From NCBI GenBank assembly GCA_964359435.1, contig CAYHSY010000011.1, positions 1 through 20,840 of the forward strand: DNA of 20,840 nt, in the 5' to 3' direction. Of the stretch, positions 6,077-13,104 are shown piece after piece. The position numbers and the translations under genes were made by a program. The stretch comes from CAYHSY01 sp964359435. GTDB taxonomy: Bacteria; Patescibacteriota; Minisyncoccia; UBA6257; JAUSGH01. A model generated the notes under the pieces. The model made no database searches. It was not told where the DNA came from and worked only from the letters and a program-made list of their open reading frames with translations. Each line of letters opens with the position of its first letter. Position 1 is the first letter of the stretch.

Positions 6077-6544
6077 CTACCACGAAAAATGCGCGAAGGC
6101 CCGGTTCGCTTCCGCCATCCTATGCATATCCTGCTTCTTCTTTATGGCGGCGCCCTCATTCTTATAAGCCGCAAGCAGTTCTTCGGCTAATTTTTTAGCC
6201 ATCGGCTTGCCTTTTTTGGATCTGGCAGCTTCGATCATCCAACGGCAGACCAACATGAATTTACGGCCCGGGCGTACCTCGCGATGCACTTGATAATTAG
6301 CACCGCCCACACGCTTGGACGCGACTTCCACGACTGGAGTCGCGTTTTCGATGGCTTTTTCAAAAACTGCCATCGGGTCGAGTTTGGCCTCGTTCTTGAT
6401 TATATCCAAAGCGTCGTAAACCACAGCTTCCGCCACGGTCTTTTTGCCGTTTTTCATCATATAGTTAATAAACCGGCCTATGGCCACGTTGTCATATATT
6501 AAATCCGGTTTACGCTCTCGTTTATAGTTTCGTTTGCGACGCAT
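6077..6544 (-). CDS. rpsG: 30S ribosomal protein S7
   Basis: This 155-aa protein is the usual bacterial length for S7, which nucleates assembly of the 16S 3' domain and lines the E site. Diagnostic stretches: MRRKRNYKRE at the start, INYMMKNGKK, the ENATPVVEVASKRVGGANYQVHREV segment and the C-terminal MAEANRAFAHFSW. The start lies 5 nt after the rpsL stop with no SD, so re-initiation or SD-independent initiation is expected. The stop TAG is 4 nt from the inverted-repeat cassette. Confidence 0.98.
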   Translation of the reverse strand: MRRKRNYKRERKPDLIYDNVAIGRFINYMMKNGKKTVAEAVVYDALDIIKNEAKLDPMAVFEKAIENATPVVEVASKRVGGANYQVHREVRPGRKFMLVCRWMIEAARSKKGKPMAKKLAEELLAAYKNEGAAIKKKQDMHRMAEANRAFAHFSW

Positions 6545-6549
6545 ATAAT

Positions 6550-6963
6550 TTATTTCTTAGCCACTTTGGCTCCATACTTACTCCTTTGCTGATGGCGGGC
6601 TTCCACACCCACGGTGTCCAACACGCCGCGCACGATGTGGTAGCGCACGCCCGGCAAGTCCTTCACGCGGCCGCCGCGGATCAGCACCACCGAGTGCTCC
6701 TGCAAATTGTGGCCTTCACCCGGGATATAAGCCGTGACCTCCATGCCGTTCGTCAGGCGCACACGGGCCACTTTGCGCAAGGCTGAGTTTGGCTTTTTAG
6801 GGGTGGTGGTGAAAACCTTAATACAAACGCCGCGCTTAAACGGAGACGAACGCATAAGAGGACGGTTCTTCACCGTATTAAAATACTTCTGCAGAGCAGG
6901 AGCTTTGGTTTTGCCTTTATTCCCCTTGCGGGTGCCTTTGATTAACTGGTTGATTGTCGGCAT
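6550..6963 (-). CDS. rpsL: 30S ribosomal protein S12
   Basis: This 137-aa protein contains the decoding-centre motifs TTTPKKPNSALRK, GEGHNLQEHS and RGGRVKDLPGVRYH. The lysines that mutate to give streptomycin resistance (in PKKPNS and VKDLPG) are the wild-type residues. It is 13 residues longer than E. coli S12 because of an insertion between APALQ and SPFKRGVC; similar insertions are common in Bacillota and other phyla. It is first gene of the str operon, with a good promoter about 120 nt upstream and no SD before the ATG. Confidence 0.98.
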   Translation of the reverse strand: MPTINQLIKGTRKGNKGKTKAPALQKYFNTVKNRPLMRSSPFKRGVCIKVFTTTPKKPNSALRKVARVRLTNGMEVTAYIPGEGHNLQEHSVVLIRGGRVKDLPGVRYHIVRGVLDTVGVEARHQQRSKYGAKVAKK

Positions 6964-6990
6964 ATTTCTATCGCATGAATTACAAATGTT

Positions 6991-7052
6991 ATACGAATTT
7001 ACGAATGAGAACCGGCTATAATTCGTTTATTCGATTATTCGTAATAAATTCG
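6991..7052. repeat. Degenerate TTCGTA-type inverted repeat in the rpsL leader
   Basis: ATACGAATTTACGAAT (6991-7006) faces ATTCGTTTATTCG and ATTCGTAATAAATTCG (7021-7052). The vocabulary is that of the termini at 5625-5654 and 7840-7948, but decayed. It forms most of the rpsL 5' UTR. It looks like a relic of the same element. Confidence 0.45.
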
Positions 7053-7081
7053 CTATTTGTTGATTAACGCTGATGTTAAAT

Positions 7082-7111
7082 ATGATAGCAAAGATGCTCG
7101 GTTGGCGTCAA
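7082..7111 (-). promoter_or_regulatory. Promoter of the str operon
   Basis: Minus-strand TTGACG (7106-7111), 18-nt spacer, TATCAT (7082-7087). The transcript would start near 7075, leaving about 110 nt of leader before rpsL. Confidence 0.6.
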
Positions 7112-7120
7112 GGGATGCAG

Positions 7121-7204
7121 AAGAAATCCCTCCCCCTTCGGGTACTCCCTTTAAGAAAGGGAGAAGAAATCCCCCACTCCGACAACTGTCGGGGGAGAAT
7201 AATC
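7121..7204 (+). repeat. Dispersed intergenic repeat, copy B
   Basis: AAGAAATCCCTCCCCCTTCG, then GTACTCCCTTTAAGAAAGGG, followed by a second AGAAATCCCCC half. It contains hairpins CTCCCTTT/AAAGGGAG and CCGAC/GTCGG. It lies between the M50 protease stop and the str promoter, the same placement as copies A and C, and its hairpins could end the M50 transcript. Confidence 0.7.
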
Positions 7205-7214
7205 CGGAAGCAGG

Positions 7215-7829
7215 TTAAATACCGGCGAACAGACGGAATAGCAGGTCCACGACGGGGATAATAAAACTGATGCCGCCCAAAAAAATAAAGGCGATAAGAA
7301 TAATAAATCCGTAGCGTTCCAAATTATGCATAAAGGCCTCGCCGCGGGCGCCGAGAAATGCGGCGAGAACACGGGAGCCGTCTACCGGCGGGATGGGAAT
7401 CAAATTGAAAACCGCCAAAAATATATTAATGAGCACAATTTGGCGCAGCAAATCCACCGCTATACTTGCGCCCGGGAAAAATATCAAAACTATTTGCGAA
7501 ATGAGGCCGATGACCAAGGCCACGGACAGGTTGGACAAGGGACCGGCGGCGGCTATCAGCGCGCCTTCGCGGCGCGGGTCTTTCAAGTTCAATGGGTTGA
7601 TGGGCACGGGCTTAGCCCAGCCAAAAATAAAGCCGGCGGAATAATAAAACAAAAACGGAAATATAATGGAGCCCATCAGGTCTATGTGCGGCAAGGGGTT
7701 CAGGGTCAGCCGCCCCGCGTCTTTAGCCGTCGTGTCGCCAAACTTCAAAGCCACCAAGCCATGAGAGACCTCATGGATAATAATAGAGAAGATGAAAATT
7801 ACTAACTGAAAAATTATTGTTAGTTCCAT
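7215..7829 (-). CDS. Site-2 protease, M50 family
   Basis: This 204-aa polytopic membrane protein has the intramembrane zinc-protease motifs H19-E-V-S-H23 in the first transmembrane helix, GPLSN (96-100), and NLIPIPPVDG with the third ligand D150. About five to six hydrophobic helices are visible. It lacks the PDZ domain of RseP and matches the short M50B type that cleaves membrane-embedded substrates, often in signalling. The ATG at 7829 has no SD. The inverted-repeat element at 7840-7948 lies 10 nt upstream and contains TATATT-like stretches that might serve as a -10. The adjacent upstream gene encodes another (serine) protease. Confidence 0.9.
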   Translation of the reverse strand: MELTIIFQLVIFIFSIIIHEVSHGLVALKFGDTTAKDAGRLTLNPLPHIDLMGSIIFPFLFYYSAGFIFGWAKPVPINPLNLKDPRREGALIAAAGPLSNLSVALVIGLISQIVLIFFPGASIAVDLLRQIVLINIFLAVFNLIPIPPVDGSRVLAAFLGARGEAFMHNLERYGFIILIAFIFLGGISFIIPVVDLLFRLFAGI

Positions 7830-7839
7830 GAAATTTAAT

Positions 7840-7948
7840 GCTACGAAATACGAAAATTTACAAATATACGAAAAAAAGATTGCTTCGAATTACCTCGCAA
7901 TGACGGGGTTCCGTTTTCGTATATTCGTAAATTTTCGTATTTCGTAGC
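7840..7948. mobile_element. Gene-less inverted-repeat element (MITE-like)
   Basis: The 35-nt left arm (7840-7874) and right arm (7914-7948) are reverse complements with one mismatch (34/35), beginning GCTACGAAATACGAAAATTT. The 39-nt centre reads, on the minus strand, CGTCATTGCGAGG, then AAGCAATC, resembling the widespread bacterial palindromic repeat of the GTCATTGCGAGG...GAAGCAATC type. The arms match the ends of the GxxExxY cassette. It sits 1 nt after the serine protease stop and 10 nt before M50. Confidence 0.75.
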
Positions 7949-7949
7949 C

Positions 7950-8387
7950 CTATCGATATGCTAGCATCATCGGCCAGGATTGAATATAAGAAAGCCCCAA
8001 CCGCTCCCCCACCCCTTTCCAAGTGGGCATACCCAACATGCAACGCTTCTTATTTAATATAGCCACTCCGCCGGAGCTCCCCTGGTCAACCAAGGCCGAC
8101 GCTTCATAGATAGGGCCGTCGTACACATCGGCAATGCGCCCTTCCGAAACCGCTTTGTCAGGCCCCGCGAAGCCGGGATAACTCAAAATGGTAATATAAT
8201 CATTCAAAGAAACATCCTCAAATTCACAAAAACCAACACCCAAATCGGTGTAACTTATAACCGGGGCGGCTTTAGAAACCGGCGACCCCAGGCGCAGCAG
8301 AGCAAAATCCAGCCCGCTTTCACGCACGCTCCGCACCACGGAAACATTATAATAGGTGTCTTCGCCAAAAATAGCGAAGCAATCATA
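7950..8387 (-). CDS. Trypsin-like serine protease, N-terminus lost in the gap
   Basis: The frame is open from the gap edge to the TAG at 7950, giving 145 residues. LDFALLRL carries the catalytic Asp of the chymotrypsin fold and DQGSSGGVAI has the nucleophile Ser in a GxSGG motif. The catalytic His must lie in the unsequenced part. The overall form fits an HtrA/Deg-like or V8-like protease domain. No PDZ domain follows; the protein ends about 37 residues after the Ser. An internal GTG at 8339 is not a credible start because the conserved frame continues upstream (YDCFAIFGEDTYY). Confidence 0.7.
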   Translation of the reverse strand, partial: YDCFAIFGEDTYYNVSVVRSVRESGLDFALLRLGSPVSKAAPVISYTDLGVGFCEFEDVSLNDYITILSYPGFAGPDKAVSEGRIADVYDGPIYEASALVDQGSSGGVAILNKKRCMLGMPTWKGVGERLGLSYIQSWPMMLAYR

Positions 8388-8487
8388 NNNNNNNNNNNNN
8401 NNNNNNNNNNNNNNNNNNNNNNNNNNNNNNNNNNNNNNNNNNNNNNNNNNNNNNNNNNNNNNNNNNNNNNNNNNNNNNNNNNNNNNN
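8388..8487. other. Scaffold gap (100 N)
   Basis: Exactly 100 N, the usual placeholder for a gap of unknown length. The serine protease frame enters it from the left; the right side begins 9 nt before the stop of the DUF5671-like gene, whose downstream region is lost. Confidence 0.99.
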
Positions 8488-8496
8488 GGCGAAAAA

Positions 8497-9432
8497 TTAA
8501 AGCGGGAGAGGTTTATTCTTGGGGTAAAGTGAAGGATCGATCACTCTTTCAAAACAAACTCGGCCGGCGGCATGTTCCCAGTTATCGCCATAAGGGCCGT
8601 AGACAGGATATGGACGGGCCATGACCTCCTTCGTCAAAACTTGAGAAGGCAAATCAAAGACAGCACAAAGCTCAAACTTGAGTTTTTCGTTTACGTTATA
8701 AATATAAGATTCTTTAGTTTTGGGATCAGTCGGGGCGCGGAAACCGGTAATGTCGTTTTTTAAGGCATCAAGCGTCACGGGTAATATATCTTTGCGCGAC
8801 CAATAATTGATGAGTTCGCCTTGAATAATTTGAAGATCGCTGACGCGGCGTTCGTCGAAACGAATCAGGCGAGCCTTAAAAGGCGACCCGGCTGTGAAAA
8901 AGCCGAAGACAATGGAGGCAAGCACCACCGCCAAAGTCGCCCCAGCCAATATCCGAAGTTCGCGCTTTTTCCACATCTCGCGCAAATCTCGCAGGTAATA
9001 CCAAAAAACGATGGAAGCAACCGCAAGCACGGAGGTTATTTTCAGCGTGAAACGCGCCGTGAGCTCGCCGCCCAAAAAATTATAAACCAGAGTGACCAGA
9101 TCGCCTATAATAGTAACCGCAGCGATAAACAAAGTGAAATACACCAACCATTTGCGGATTTTCAATTCTCGTTTTTCGGGATTATCGGCATATTCGCGCG
9201 ATAGGTAACGCGTCATCCAAAGATAAACAGGAAAGACGATGATGAGGGATGCCATGCTCCAACGGATAGCGCCGGAGGCGCCACCGTAATAAAAGCCCTC
9301 CAACGGATCCGGAAACGCCAAATCGATGTATTGAAAAACCAATACCAGAAAATTGATAGCGCTTACATAAAGCGCGGCGATGGTCAAAAGATGCGCGAAA
9401 ACGTCTTTGGGCGAACTTTTTATTTTTTCCAT
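8497..9432 (-). CDS. DUF5671-like polytopic membrane protein
   Basis: This 311-aa protein starts at ATG 9432 (MEKIKSSPKDVFAHLL). Five hydrophobic helices cover about residues 10-230, followed by a soluble tail of about 120 residues rich in charged and aromatic residues. The opening FAHLLTIAALYVSAINFLVL and QYIDLAFPDPL are typical of DUF5671, frequent in Parcubacteria and of unknown function. Longer starts (TTG 9486, ATG 9450) are rejected: the first lies in the upstream gene's terminator. There is no SD. A TATATT (9441-9446) only 8 nt before the ATG would give an almost leaderless mRNA. Confidence 0.8.
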   Translation of the reverse strand: MEKIKSSPKDVFAHLLTIAALYVSAINFLVLVFQYIDLAFPDPLEGFYYGGASGAIRWSMASLIIVFPVYLWMTRYLSREYADNPEKRELKIRKWLVYFTLFIAAVTIIGDLVTLVYNFLGGELTARFTLKITSVLAVASIVFWYYLRDLREMWKKRELRILAGATLAVVLASIVFGFFTAGSPFKARLIRFDERRVSDLQIIQGELINYWSRKDILPVTLDALKNDITGFRAPTDPKTKESYIYNVNEKLKFELCAVFDLPSQVLTKEVMARPYPVYGPYGDNWEHAAGRVCFERVIDPSLYPKNKPLPL

Positions 9433-9485
9433 ATATTTTAAATATAACATGAATCCATGAATAATGCACCTGCGGCTTTTCGACA

Positions 9486-9511
9486 ATTAAAAAGCGGCCT
9501 TTAGGGGCCGC
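9486..9511 (-). terminator. Terminator with the thioredoxin-like gene's stop codon in its loop
   Basis: Stem GCGGCC (9494-9499) / GGCCGC (9506-9511), followed on the minus strand by TTTTTAATT. The TAA (9501-9503) is in the loop; the C-terminal glycine codons form the stem. Confidence 0.85.
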
Positions 9512-9863
9512 CGCCTTGTTGCTGAATGAACTTCCAGACCTTCGTGATGGCTTCATTCAGTTCTCGTTCCACCACGCCTTTTTTGAACTCCTTGCTACGA
9601 CCGCGACCATGTATTTTTTGTTCCGGCATACGACCATCCGGGTGCATGACCAGAAAAAGCGGGCAACGATAGCCATGAGCCCTGGCATACTTAAGGTAGT
9701 GGAAATCCGGATCCCCTAACCCCCCTTTCTCTATTGCTGTCAGGTTAACCTCCCGGATGTCGCATCGCTTGACAACAGAGCGCATGGTGGACCTACCCAG
9801 AGGACACTCGCAATCCGTACAATCATCGCGGGTAAAAAGCAAAACACTCGGCCTAAGAGCCAT
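9501..9863 (-). CDS. Small thioredoxin-fold-like protein with CxxC
   Basis: This 120-aa protein begins SVLLFTRDDCTDCECPLG: a beta strand followed by a C-T-D-C redox-type motif, as in thioredoxin and glutaredoxin folds. A second strand, RCPLFLVMHPDGRMPEQKIHG, matches the cis-Pro strand and the following hairpin. No signal peptide is seen, so a cytoplasmic role is likely. Thiol-disulfide exchange is the natural guess, but the extra Cys in ECP and Cys at RCP could also bind metal. The start is well supported: GGGGAGG 7 nt before ATG, with an extended -10 promoter at 9911-9919. It is monocistronic. Confidence 0.6.
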   Translation of the reverse strand: MALRPSVLLFTRDDCTDCECPLGRSTMRSVVKRCDIREVNLTAIEKGGLGDPDFHYLKYARAHGYRCPLFLVMHPDGRMPEQKIHGRGRSKEFKKGVVERELNEAITKVWKFIQQQGGGP

Positions 9864-9910
9864 GATTCAACCTCCCCAATCTCCAAAACATTGCGGGTTG
9901 TGCTTCTTTA

Positions 9911-9919
9911 ATTATATCA
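9911..9919 (-). promoter_or_regulatory. Extended -10 promoter of the thioredoxin-like gene
   Basis: Minus-strand TGATATAAT (perfect TATAAT with upstream TG). No good -35; the upstream flank is repeat copy C. The 5' UTR would be about 40 nt. Confidence 0.55.
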
Positions 9920-9924
9920 CGCCC

Positions 9925-9997
9925 AAATAAATCCCTCCCCGCAAGCGGTCCCCTCCCTTTTCATAAGGGGAGAATAAATCCATCCCCGCAAGCGGTC
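9925..9997 (+). repeat. Dispersed intergenic repeat, copy C, with a 25-nt direct repeat
   Basis: AAATAAATCCCTCCCCGCAA, then GCGGTC, CCCTCCCTTTTCATAAGGGG, and a second AATAAATCCATCCCCGCAAG with GCGGTC. The 25-nt segments at 9926-9950 and 9973-9997 differ by one base. The palindromic centre CCCTCCCTTTT/AAGGGGAG matches copies A and B. It lies between the helicase stop and the next minus-strand promoter. Confidence 0.75.
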
Positions 9998-10007
9998 TGC
10001 CTCGCGC

Positions 10008-12974
10008 TTAGGCCATCATGTCCCGAAGAGCACAGAACTCGCAGTCCTTCTCCCCGCAACGCTTGTCCCAAAAAACGCCACCGAGAATCTCAACACAAAT
10101 CGCTTTGATTTGCGCCTCCAGCGCGCCGACCTCCCCGGCGCCGATGAAAAATCTCTCTTTGTGATATTTGCCTTTGTCGTCAGGTTCCACAAAATCAATA
10201 TCGCCGGAAATCATTTTATATCTGCCGTTTTCATATTTATTGAGCAACAAATTATAAAATACCAGTTGCCGCTTAATATCGCCGTTGGAGTTCTTAGTTG
10301 AGCCCTCAATTTCGCCCTGCGTTTTCGGATGGCCGGTTTTGTAGTCAACAACGTTCGCCTCCCCGTCATTCAATAATTCAATTTTATCAATTTTGCCGGT
10401 TAAGCGGATTTCCGGCGTGAGCATTATGCCGCTGATGTTCAACTCGGTTAAATTTTTCTCCGGCCAAGTATTTTGATATTGGTTATAATAGCCGGACAGG
10501 GCGGCCTTGCCCCTCGAAAGCCACTCGTTAAACTCGGTCTCACCAAAAGACTCGCGCTTGAGATAGGACTCAAAACTATCCGCAAGAAATTCCGCGGAAG
10601 AAGACAGCCGGTTGTCGAAAAAATCCTTCAGAGCGGCATGGATGGCGGTGCCGTATTTTTGATGTTTTTCCGGCGCGCGCGGAATGCGGAGCAAGTTGGT
10701 ATAAAAATACTTCCATGGGCAATTCAGGTAATTATTCAGAGCCGTCACCGAAAAACCGTTTTTATCAAAAACGTATTTTATAAATTCTTTGTCGCGCACC
10801 GAAGCGTTCGGATTCTTACCCGGCGCAAACAACACGTCGCGCCGGGCGGCAAAATCCGCGACCGCGGCCGCCGCGTCGGCGACAACGAGAAAGTCCGGCC
10901 TGATTTCGCCGACAAACCGGCTCTGCATCTGTTCGCGGCCCTCCCGATCGTTTTTTGGATAAGTCATCACGACTTCACGCCGCGCCCGCGTCAAAGCCAC
11001 GTAAAAAAGCCGCCGCTCATCGGACAATTCGTCCTGAGCATCAACCCGGCCGTCGCCCAGCGCGTAAACACTCGGCGGCAATTTCAAGTATTCGCGCCGT
11101 TCACGGCCGCCCCAATGACCGTCACGGGCATGCGCGACTACCACCACGTCGAATTCCAACCCTTTGGATTTGTGCGCCGTCATCAAACGCACGCCGTTCT
11201 TGCCGTGACCAAACCCATGTTTTTTAATAAGAACTCCATGGCGCTCCACCGTGTCCAGGTAAGACAAAAAGTCATCGAGAGCGGCATTTTTTTGCCGCTC
11301 GACCAGCGCCTTCGCCTCGTCGAACAGCGCGCCAAGCTTGTCCAAACCATGAACCGGGTCGATGGAAGCGATAACTTGCGCCAGGAAACCGGATTCCCTA
11401 ACCACCAACTCAAAAGTTTCTTCCAAAAAGTGATTTTTAGAAAAACCGGCCCAACCGGACAACAGCTTGCCGAAACCGGCCAGTTTTTCACTGTCCTTAA
11501 TACCGGCGCGCTCATGGAACGCCGGGGCCCGCAAAGCGTCATAAAGCGGCACGCGTTCATGCCGAGCGGCCGAAATCAATTTGTAAACGTCCAGCGGCTC
11601 AATTTTCAAAAAATCGGCGTGCAGGGCGTTCCCCAGCAATTCATCGTTTCCATAACCGGAAACGGCCCGAAACAACAAAAGCAGTTTACGCATATCGCCA
11701 TCTCGTAAAATGTCTTCATCGGATTCAATCACAAACGGCACGCCAAATTTTTCCAACATGCGCGCAATCGGAAAGGCGTCGCGGTTGTCGCGATAAAGCA
11801 CGGCGATTTCCCGCGCCGGCACTTCCGTCATTTTTTTCCGTATAAAAGAAGCGATGCCGAATAATTCTTCGTCCACAGACGGAAAAACCAAAAGGGAATT
11901 TAAAACGCCCGAACCGCCGGCGGAAGCGCGAAGCGACTTGGGCGAAGGCAAGACGCTCCCGGCCGCATTCAAAATTTCTTGGGTTGACCGATAATTATCC
12001 TCCAAAACCACCAATTTGGCGGCGGGATAAAGTTTTTTGAAATACAAAAAATTTTCCAATGAAGCGCCCTGGAAACGAAAAATGGCCTGCTTCTCGTCCC
12101 CCACCACGAACAAATTAGGATTGGGATGAAAATTCATCAGCAATTCCACCAATTTATTTTGAGCGTTGTTGGTGTCTTGGTGTTCATCAACCAAAACATA
12201 TTGATATTTTTCCTGAAGCTCCAAAAGCAGATTGGGGTTCGCGCCAAGCGTCCGCACCACTTCCATGATCATGTCGCTCCAATCGTAGCGGCGCAATGTT
12301 TGCAACCTTTCTTGGTATGCGGAGTATAAAACCGCCAATTCCCTGTTTTTAAACAATTGCTTCCGCAAGCGCTGATAGTCGCCTTTCATTTTGCCTTTGT
12401 GGGCGCCCTTGTCGTGATAAAGATCCGGGATCAATTCAAAATTTTTGATTTCCCGCGCGATCAAACTTTCAAAGCGCGGCGCATCGACGTTTTCGCGTTT
12501 CAAAGTATTGATGCTCCCAAGCGCCGGACGCAAATAAAAAAACGGTTCGCCAAAAGGTTTCAGTTCTTTGAGCGGCAACTCGGCAATCAGGTCTTCCAAA
12601 ATCCTAACTTGCTCCACTTCAGTCAAATGCTCGGCGCCGATGACGCGCGGGAATTCTTCCGGATAGTTTTGAATAATCTCGTTGCAAAAGCCGTGGAAAG
12701 TACCGATGCGCACGGCATAAGCCGCGGAACCAATGATTTCCGCCAAACGGCGGCGCATGGACGCGGCGGCGGCCTCAGTGAAGGTCAAGGCCAAAATGTT
12801 CCCGGGAGAAACGTCGGTTTTTTTCAAAATGTTTCCGATGCGCAAGGTTAAAATCTGCGTCTTGCCGGTGCCCGGACCCGCGACCACCATCACCGGCCCC
12901 TCGGTCGCGTCCACCGCCTCTTTCTGGGCAGAATTGAGCTTGGCATACAATTCTTCAAATTTTTGAGATGTCAT
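10008..12974 (-). CDS. UvrD/PcrA-type helicase fused to an Fe-S PD-(D/E)XK nuclease
   Basis: This 988-aa protein has the full SF1A helicase set: Q motif LNSAQKEAV (13-21), Walker A AGPGTGKTQ (32-40), motif II DEHQDT (263-268; DEFQDT is usual), motif III GDEKQAIFRFQGA (292-304), NYRS (327-330), TAHKSKGLEF (599-608) and RRLFYVALTRAR (654-665). The C-terminus is a RecB-family nuclease: GTAIH (H779), D863, and DYKTG with D877 and K879. Cysteines C752, C973, C978 and C981 (C-n-C-x4-C-x2-C) match the AddB/Cas4-type 4Fe-4S arrangement. It probably processes double-strand breaks as a single-chain AddAB-like enzyme; an ordinary repair helicase is the alternative. The ATG at 12974 has no SD and follows TATAAT by 10 nt. 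It is transcribed divergently from the phosphatase gene. Confidence 0.92.
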   Translation of the reverse strand: MTSQKFEELYAKLNSAQKEAVDATEGPVMVVAGPGTGKTQILTLRIGNILKKTDVSPGNILALTFTEAAAASMRRRLAEIIGSAAYAVRIGTFHGFCNEIIQNYPEEFPRVIGAEHLTEVEQVRILEDLIAELPLKELKPFGEPFFYLRPALGSINTLKRENVDAPRFESLIAREIKNFELIPDLYHDKGAHKGKMKGDYQRLRKQLFKNRELAVLYSAYQERLQTLRRYDWSDMIMEVVRTLGANPNLLLELQEKYQYVLVDEHQDTNNAQNKLVELLMNFHPNPNLFVVGDEKQAIFRFQGASLENFLYFKKLYPAAKLVVLEDNYRSTQEILNAAGSVLPSPKSLRASAGGSGVLNSLLVFPSVDEELFGIASFIRKKMTEVPAREIAVLYRDNRDAFPIARMLEKFGVPFVIESDEDILRDGDMRKLLLLFRAVSGYGNDELLGNALHADFLKIEPLDVYKLISAARHERVPLYDALRAPAFHERAGIKDSEKLAGFGKLLSGWAGFSKNHFLEETFELVVRESGFLAQVIASIDPVHGLDKLGALFDEAKALVERQKNAALDDFLSYLDTVERHGVLIKKHGFGHGKNGVRLMTAHKSKGLEFDVVVVAHARDGHWGGRERREYLKLPPSVYALGDGRVDAQDELSDERRLFYVALTRARREVVMTYPKNDREGREQMQSRFVGEIRPDFLVVADAAAAVADFAARRDVLFAPGKNPNASVRDKEFIKYVFDKNGFSVTALNNYLNCPWKYFYTNLLRIPRAPEKHQKYGTAIHAALKDFFDNRLSSSAEFLADSFESYLKRESFGETEFNEWLSRGKAALSGYYNQYQNTWPEKNLTELNISGIMLTPEIRLTGKIDKIELLNDGEANVVDYKTGHPKTQGEIEGSTKNSNGDIKRQLVFYNLLLNKYENGRYKMISGDIDFVEPDDKGKYHKERFFIGAGEVGALEAQIKAICVEILGGVFWDKRCGEKDCEFCALRDMMA

Positions 12975-12984
12975 AGGTTTATAG

Positions 12985-13019
12985 ATTATAGCTTATAGGT
13001 TTTCACTATGGAATGCCAA
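12985..13019 (-). promoter_or_regulatory. Candidate helicase promoter
   Basis: Two overlapping readings on the minus strand: TTGGCA (13014-13019) with 16 nt to TATAAG (12992-12997), or TTCCAT (13008-13013) with 17 nt to TATAAT (12985-12990). The second would leave a leader of only a few nucleotides. The area is a TATAG/CTATA-rich near-palindrome. Confidence 0.45.
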
Positions 13020-13022
13020 AGG

Positions 13023-13051
13023 TTGCATATTTTAATGTTTTACGATATAAT
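13023..13051 (+). promoter_or_regulatory. Promoter of the histidine-phosphatase-like gene
   Basis: TTGCAT (13023-13028), 17-nt spacer, perfect TATAAT (13046-13051). The expected start near 13058 gives a leader of about 47 nt containing hairpin GTTCTT-TCAAT-AAGAAC (13070-13086) just before the SD. Confidence 0.7.
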
Positions 13052-13104
13052 ATGAAAGTTATCAAGCCAGTTCTTTCAATAAGAACGATTGCGGAGGGTC
13101 ATGA

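Noticed and set aside
6550..6963. Streptomycin-resistance allele of rpsL
   Set aside because: Both key lysines are the sensitive wild-type residues.
7840..7948. CRISPR-like repeat pair
   Set aside because: The two arms are inverted, not direct, there are only two, and no cas gene is in the window.
10473..11708. 411-codon plus-strand open frame
   Set aside because: Antisense shadow of the GC-biased helicase gene; composition is typical of a reverse-strand artefact.
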